8,082 bases of DNA from JAKQHY01 sp034429475 (GTDB lineage Bacteria > Chloroflexota > Anaerolineae > B4-G1 > SLSP01). Location: NCBI GenBank assembly GCA_034429475.1, contig DAOUGD010000127.1, forward strand, positions 1 through 8,082. Direction: 5' to 3'. The notes beneath the pieces were generated by a model. It was given only the letters and a program-made list of their open reading frames with translations. It was not told the origin of the DNA and made no database searches. The position numbers and the translations under genes are program-made. Below, one piece after another: positions 5,587 through 8,082 of this stretch (within the stretch, counting starts at the first letter, position 1; every line of letters starts with the position of its first letter).

Positions 5587-6710
5587 TGCGGCGATATTTT
5601 TCCGTAGTCTTGTGCGGCATCCTACTGTCGGCCTGCACGGTTGGCATTGTCAATGTGAACAGCTTGACGCCAGCCCCTTCTCCATCGGCCACTCCTACTC
5701 CTCTTCCAAGCTGGCACATAACGACGGTGGACGGCAAAGGAGGATTTGCTGTCGCCATGGCCTTGAATAGAGAGGGTTATCCTCAATTTGCCTACGAAGC
5801 TCGGACACCCAACCAACAACACAATCTCTTGCATACCCGCTGGGATGGTAAGGCTTGGAAGAAAGAGAGTGTCGCTGCGATGGATTTGGGTGGGGAAGTT
5901 TCGTTGACTCTGGATAGCAACGACGCTCCCATCATCAGTTTTAGCGCCTGCAGCGAGTTTTACTGCGCCCCTAAGTACGCAGAATGGGCCGGCGGTGGGT
6001 GGGTGATTGCCGATTTGCCGGACCTCATCTCGCATGTTGCCTTACAGGTAGATGTTAACGGCATACTGCATATTGGCTATGAATCAGGAAACGTGGCCGG
6101 ACAGGTGCAATTGGAGTATGCCTACCGAGAAGCCAATACCTGGGTGACACAAACCCTTGCCCATGGTACGGAAGATTACCTCCCTTCTCTTAAGCTGGAT
6201 CAGGAGGGAAATCCCCATCTCAGCTATCGAAGTCAATCGGGCCTGGTTTATACATATTGGACAGGGCAGGAATGGCGCAAATGGACAGTAGACGACACGG
6301 AGGGAGCAGGCTGGGGACACGCACTGGCCCTGGACACTCATGGATACCCGCATCTCAGTTATTACGAAGGCGACGGCGGCCTCAGCTATGCAGCCTGGGA
6401 TGGTCAACACTGGACAATTCAAATCGTAGATAGTGAGGTAGACGGTGAGAATGGCTGCACAGCCATTGCTGTGGATGCTTTGGGAAATCCCCATATCGCC
6501 TACAGTGACGATACAGAAAACGGCGCCGTGAAATACGCTCATTGGACCGGCGGCGCATGGTCAATCGAAACAGTCGCTACCAACGTCGGCGAATCCCCCA
6601 ACGTCTCTCTGGCTTTGGATTCCTTTCAGCAGCCCCATATCGGCTTTAACGCTTACGATGGTCGCGACATATCCATTCGATATGCATACAGAACAGTGTC
6701 GCAATACTAA
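5583..6710 (+). CDS. Seven-bladed beta-propeller lipoprotein (paralogue B)
   Basis: The product is a 375-residue predicted lipoprotein of unknown function. The start ATG 5583 overlaps the upstream stop as ATGA (a second ATG follows at 5586), with GGAG at 5572-5575, so it is translationally coupled to paralogue A. The signal peptide ends in lipobox LSAC with C18, so the protein should be lipid-anchored outside the cytoplasmic membrane. A short Pro/Ser/Thr linker (about 28-43) leads to SWHITTVD, a strand that would complete the seventh blade. Blades lie at about 53-103, 104-148, 149-199, 200-243, 244-291, 292-338 and 339-375, with the same PHLSY / YA.W / W.IETV pattern as paralogue A. Blades 2 and 3 match paralogue A in order (C-x4-CxPKYAEWA, and GNxxGQ.xL.YA.R), including the C123/C128 pair, so the two genes arose by whole-gene duplication. 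It differs in having the lipid anchor and shorter blade 4 loops. Confidence 0.92.
   Translation: MMRRYFSVVLCGILLSACTVGIVNVNSLTPAPSPSATPTPLPSWHITTVDGKGGFAVAMALNREGYPQFAYEARTPNQQHNLLHTRWDGKAWKKESVAAMDLGGEVSLTLDSNDAPIISFSACSEFYCAPKYAEWAGGGWVIADLPDLISHVALQVDVNGILHIGYESGNVAGQVQLEYAYREANTWVTQTLAHGTEDYLPSLKLDQEGNPHLSYRSQSGLVYTYWTGQEWRKWTVDDTEGAGWGHALALDTHGYPHLSYYEGDGGLSYAAWDGQHWTIQIVDSEVDGENGCTAIAVDALGNPHIAYSDDTENGAVKYAHWTGGAWSIETVATNVGESPNVSLALDSFQQPHIGFNAYDGRDISIRYAYRTVSQY
5712..6707 (+). repeat. Seven degenerate propeller blade repeats in paralogue B
   Basis: Seven units of about 37-51 residues each, starting with an ALD-type strand and a PH[IL].[YF] strand and ending in a W-centred strand. The N-terminal SWHITTVD supplies the missing last strand of unit seven, the usual closure of a propeller ring (structural inference). 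Confidence 0.8.
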
Positions 6711-6740
6711 CTGGTATCCCCTTATCAAGAGGAATTTACA

Positions 6741-7976
6741 ATGCGCACAATTTGCCCAATCTTACTACTTTGTCTATGCTTGACTGCCTGCACAATAGGG
6801 ATTGTCGAGCGCGATAAGTTCACTTCCCCTACAAGCCCTTTGTCCACCCCTGTCTCGCCACCACCTACCGCTATCCATTCCACACCTACTTATACTCCTG
6901 TTTCGTTGCCTACTTTCATCCCTCCCACACCTACCTTGACGCCCATCCCCCTGCCGGTTCCCACCTTCCCGACTGAGGCCATTCCAGTAACTCGGCCGCT
7001 CCCCGCCCTGCCCGCCGATCTCTACTTCATCCGCGAGGGTAGCCTGTGGCGGTGGTCGCAGACCGGCGGCGCGCTTGACCTCATCGTGGCCGCGCCGGAG
7101 CAGAAGAGCGGAAATCACAGGAAGCTCTCCAGTCCAACACGGGGATTTCCGTCGTTCGGCGTGACCGAATACCGGGTGACGCCGGATGGCCAGCATCTGG
7201 TTTACGTGTTTTTTGATTCCTTGGAATCCCCTGCCAGTCTGGTGTACCACGATTTAACCCAACCTACTGCCATCACCCTGCCCATAAGCACAAGGGTTGA
7301 GCCGACCGGATTTAACTTCGACATAACGGCGGATGGTCGCTACGTCGTCTACTTCGCGCCAGGGCGGTTGCCCACAACCGGCGGCAAAGCGCCAGGACTA
7401 ACGCAAACCATTGCCGCGCCAAAATCGGACGAGATGGGACAGGGTATGTTTATGTCCCTGGATGTGCAAAACTTCAATCTGGAAGTGGAACTGGGATATT
7501 GCGCCATACGCTCAGATGAAGCAAATTTCCTCAAGATAGAATGCAGTGGTTTTGCGCTTTCCCCCGATGGCAAAACCCTCGCTTTTTCCGACGGGCGCGG
7601 CGTGTGGCTGGCAGATACCGCTAAAGGTCCGGCACGCTTGCTGGCCGAACATCCTTACATACGCAAGGGAGGATGGTGCGGCATCTGGAATGTTGAAAAC
7701 TGGTCCCCCAACGGACGGTGGTTGATGATTGGAGTCGGTTGCTATGAAGGCGGTTACACTGCGGTGATGGACGTCCTTACCGGAGAGACACAACCTGTTC
7801 CTGACACCAATTACTATGGCGGTTTTGATGGCGATTATGAATGGAGCCAAAACGGCGAGTATGTGTTGTCGAGTTTTATTAACCCAGTTCCCGATTCGAG
7901 GTATACAAACGTTCGTCTGCATCAGGTTTTGACAGAGAACACACTTGAAGAAACTACCTCGACAATGTTAGATTAG
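6741..7976 (+). CDS. Lipoprotein with Pro/Thr stalk and PD40/TolB-like propeller
   Basis: The product is a 411-residue predicted lipoprotein of unknown function. ATG 6741 is preceded by AGAGGA (6728-6733, 7-base spacing), 30 bases after paralogue B, so it probably belongs to the same operon. The signal peptide ends in lipobox LTAC with C17. The following CTIGIV closely resembles CTVGIV of paralogue B, suggesting a shared leader. Residues about 27-90 form a Pro/Thr/Ser-rich stalk. From about 92 (ADLYFIREGSLWRW) the sequence has PD40-type strands: VTPDGQHLVYV, ITADGRYVVYF, LSPDGKTLAFSD, WSPNGRWLMIG, WSQNGEYVLSS. These are typical of TolB/WD40-like propellers and unlike the PHISY repeats of the two preceding genes. 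Several cysteines in the propeller could form disulfides. The role is probably surface binding or protein-protein interaction; no enzyme motif is seen. Its TAG overlaps a possible opposite-strand stop. Confidence 0.9.
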   Translation: MRTICPILLLCLCLTACTIGIVERDKFTSPTSPLSTPVSPPPTAIHSTPTYTPVSLPTFIPPTPTLTPIPLPVPTFPTEAIPVTRPLPALPADLYFIREGSLWRWSQTGGALDLIVAAPEQKSGNHRKLSSPTRGFPSFGVTEYRVTPDGQHLVYVFFDSLESPASLVYHDLTQPTAITLPISTRVEPTGFNFDITADGRYVVYFAPGRLPTTGGKAPGLTQTIAAPKSDEMGQGMFMSLDVQNFNLEVELGYCAIRSDEANFLKIECSGFALSPDGKTLAFSDGRGVWLADTAKGPARLLAEHPYIRKGGWCGIWNVENWSPNGRWLMIGVGCYEGGYTAVMDVLTGETQPVPDTNYYGGFDGDYEWSQNGEYVLSSFINPVPDSRYTNVRLHQVLTENTLEETTSTMLD

Positions 7977-8082
7977 GTTTGAGTTCGCTGGCTGCGTTGG
8001 GCTTTCAGGCGACAGCGAGTAGAGCGGGAGCGTTTGACCAAATGTTTGACCACCAAACGAGCGGCTTGTTTTTGCGACAACT
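7973..8082 (-). CDS. Possible 3' end of an opposite-strand gene (partial)
   Basis: On the - strand one frame is open from the right edge to TAA (complement of 7973-7975), encoding 35 full codons of a very basic C-terminus: SQKQAARLVVKHLV, then KRSRSTRCRLKAQ, then a Gln/Arg/Thr tail. It would be convergent with the preceding lipoprotein gene, the two stop codons overlapping in TTAG. It might be the tail of a nucleic-acid-binding protein such as a transposase, but too little is visible to recognise a family, and another - frame is also open almost to the same point. It is reported because the + strand has no gene here. Confidence 0.3.
   Translation of the reverse strand, partial: LSQKQAARLVVKHLVKRSRSTRCRLKAQRSQRTQT

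Noticed and set aside
1..8082. tRNA, rRNA, riboswitch, CRISPR array or complete insertion sequence
   Set aside because: Nothing resembling these was seen by eye on either strand; coding sequence fills nearly all of the window.

Overview
The window looks like a bacterial chromosome fragment, most likely from the Chloroflexota (Anaerolineae/Caldilinea-like). This is inferred from style, not a database match: a Pro-rich protein whose membrane segment ends in a Cys-Cys-Cys-Cys-Gly run, exported proteins with Thr/Pro-rich linkers, a FLPL motif behind a signal peptide, and PD40-type lipoproteins. Everything identifiable is on the + strand, except a possible gene end entering from the right edge on the - strand.

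Layout: (1) 1-332, the C-terminal end of a Pro-rich single-membrane-span protein. (2) 333-462, a short intergenic region packed with three hairpins, one terminator-like, and a perfect TATAAT at the uvrC start. (3) 463-2361, a complete uvrC (excinuclease subunit C) with all its expected domains. (4) 2384-4188, a two-component pair: an OmpR/PhoB-type response regulator and a PhoR-like histidine kinase, overlapping by 4 bases (GTGA). (5) 4185-4217, three in-phase 11-bp tandem repeats, the arrangement typical of an OmpR/PhoB-family operator. (6) 4276-7976, three consecutive genes for exported proteins. The first two are paralogous seven-bladed beta-propellers, one apparently secreted and one a lipoprotein. 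The third is a lipoprotein with a Pro/Thr-rich stalk and a PD40/TolB-like propeller. (7) 7973-8082, a possible convergent gene end.

The simplest reading is that the kinase/regulator pair controls the downstream cell-surface propeller operon through the 11-bp repeats. The kinase has almost no extracytoplasmic sensor of its own, so the exported propellers could be either the output of the system or part of its signal input; the sequence cannot tell which. uvrC appears to be an upstream housekeeping neighbour. It is nevertheless tightly linked to the regulator: its ATGA stop opens an 8-codon mini-ORF whose TAA overlaps the regulator's ATG. Base composition drops sharply after uvrC (36/60 G+C at 1021-1080; 26/60 at 2641-2700 and at 5041-5100), which suggests the regulator-propeller block is a separately acquired module. 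No RNA genes, CRISPR arrays or recognisable insertion sequences were seen.
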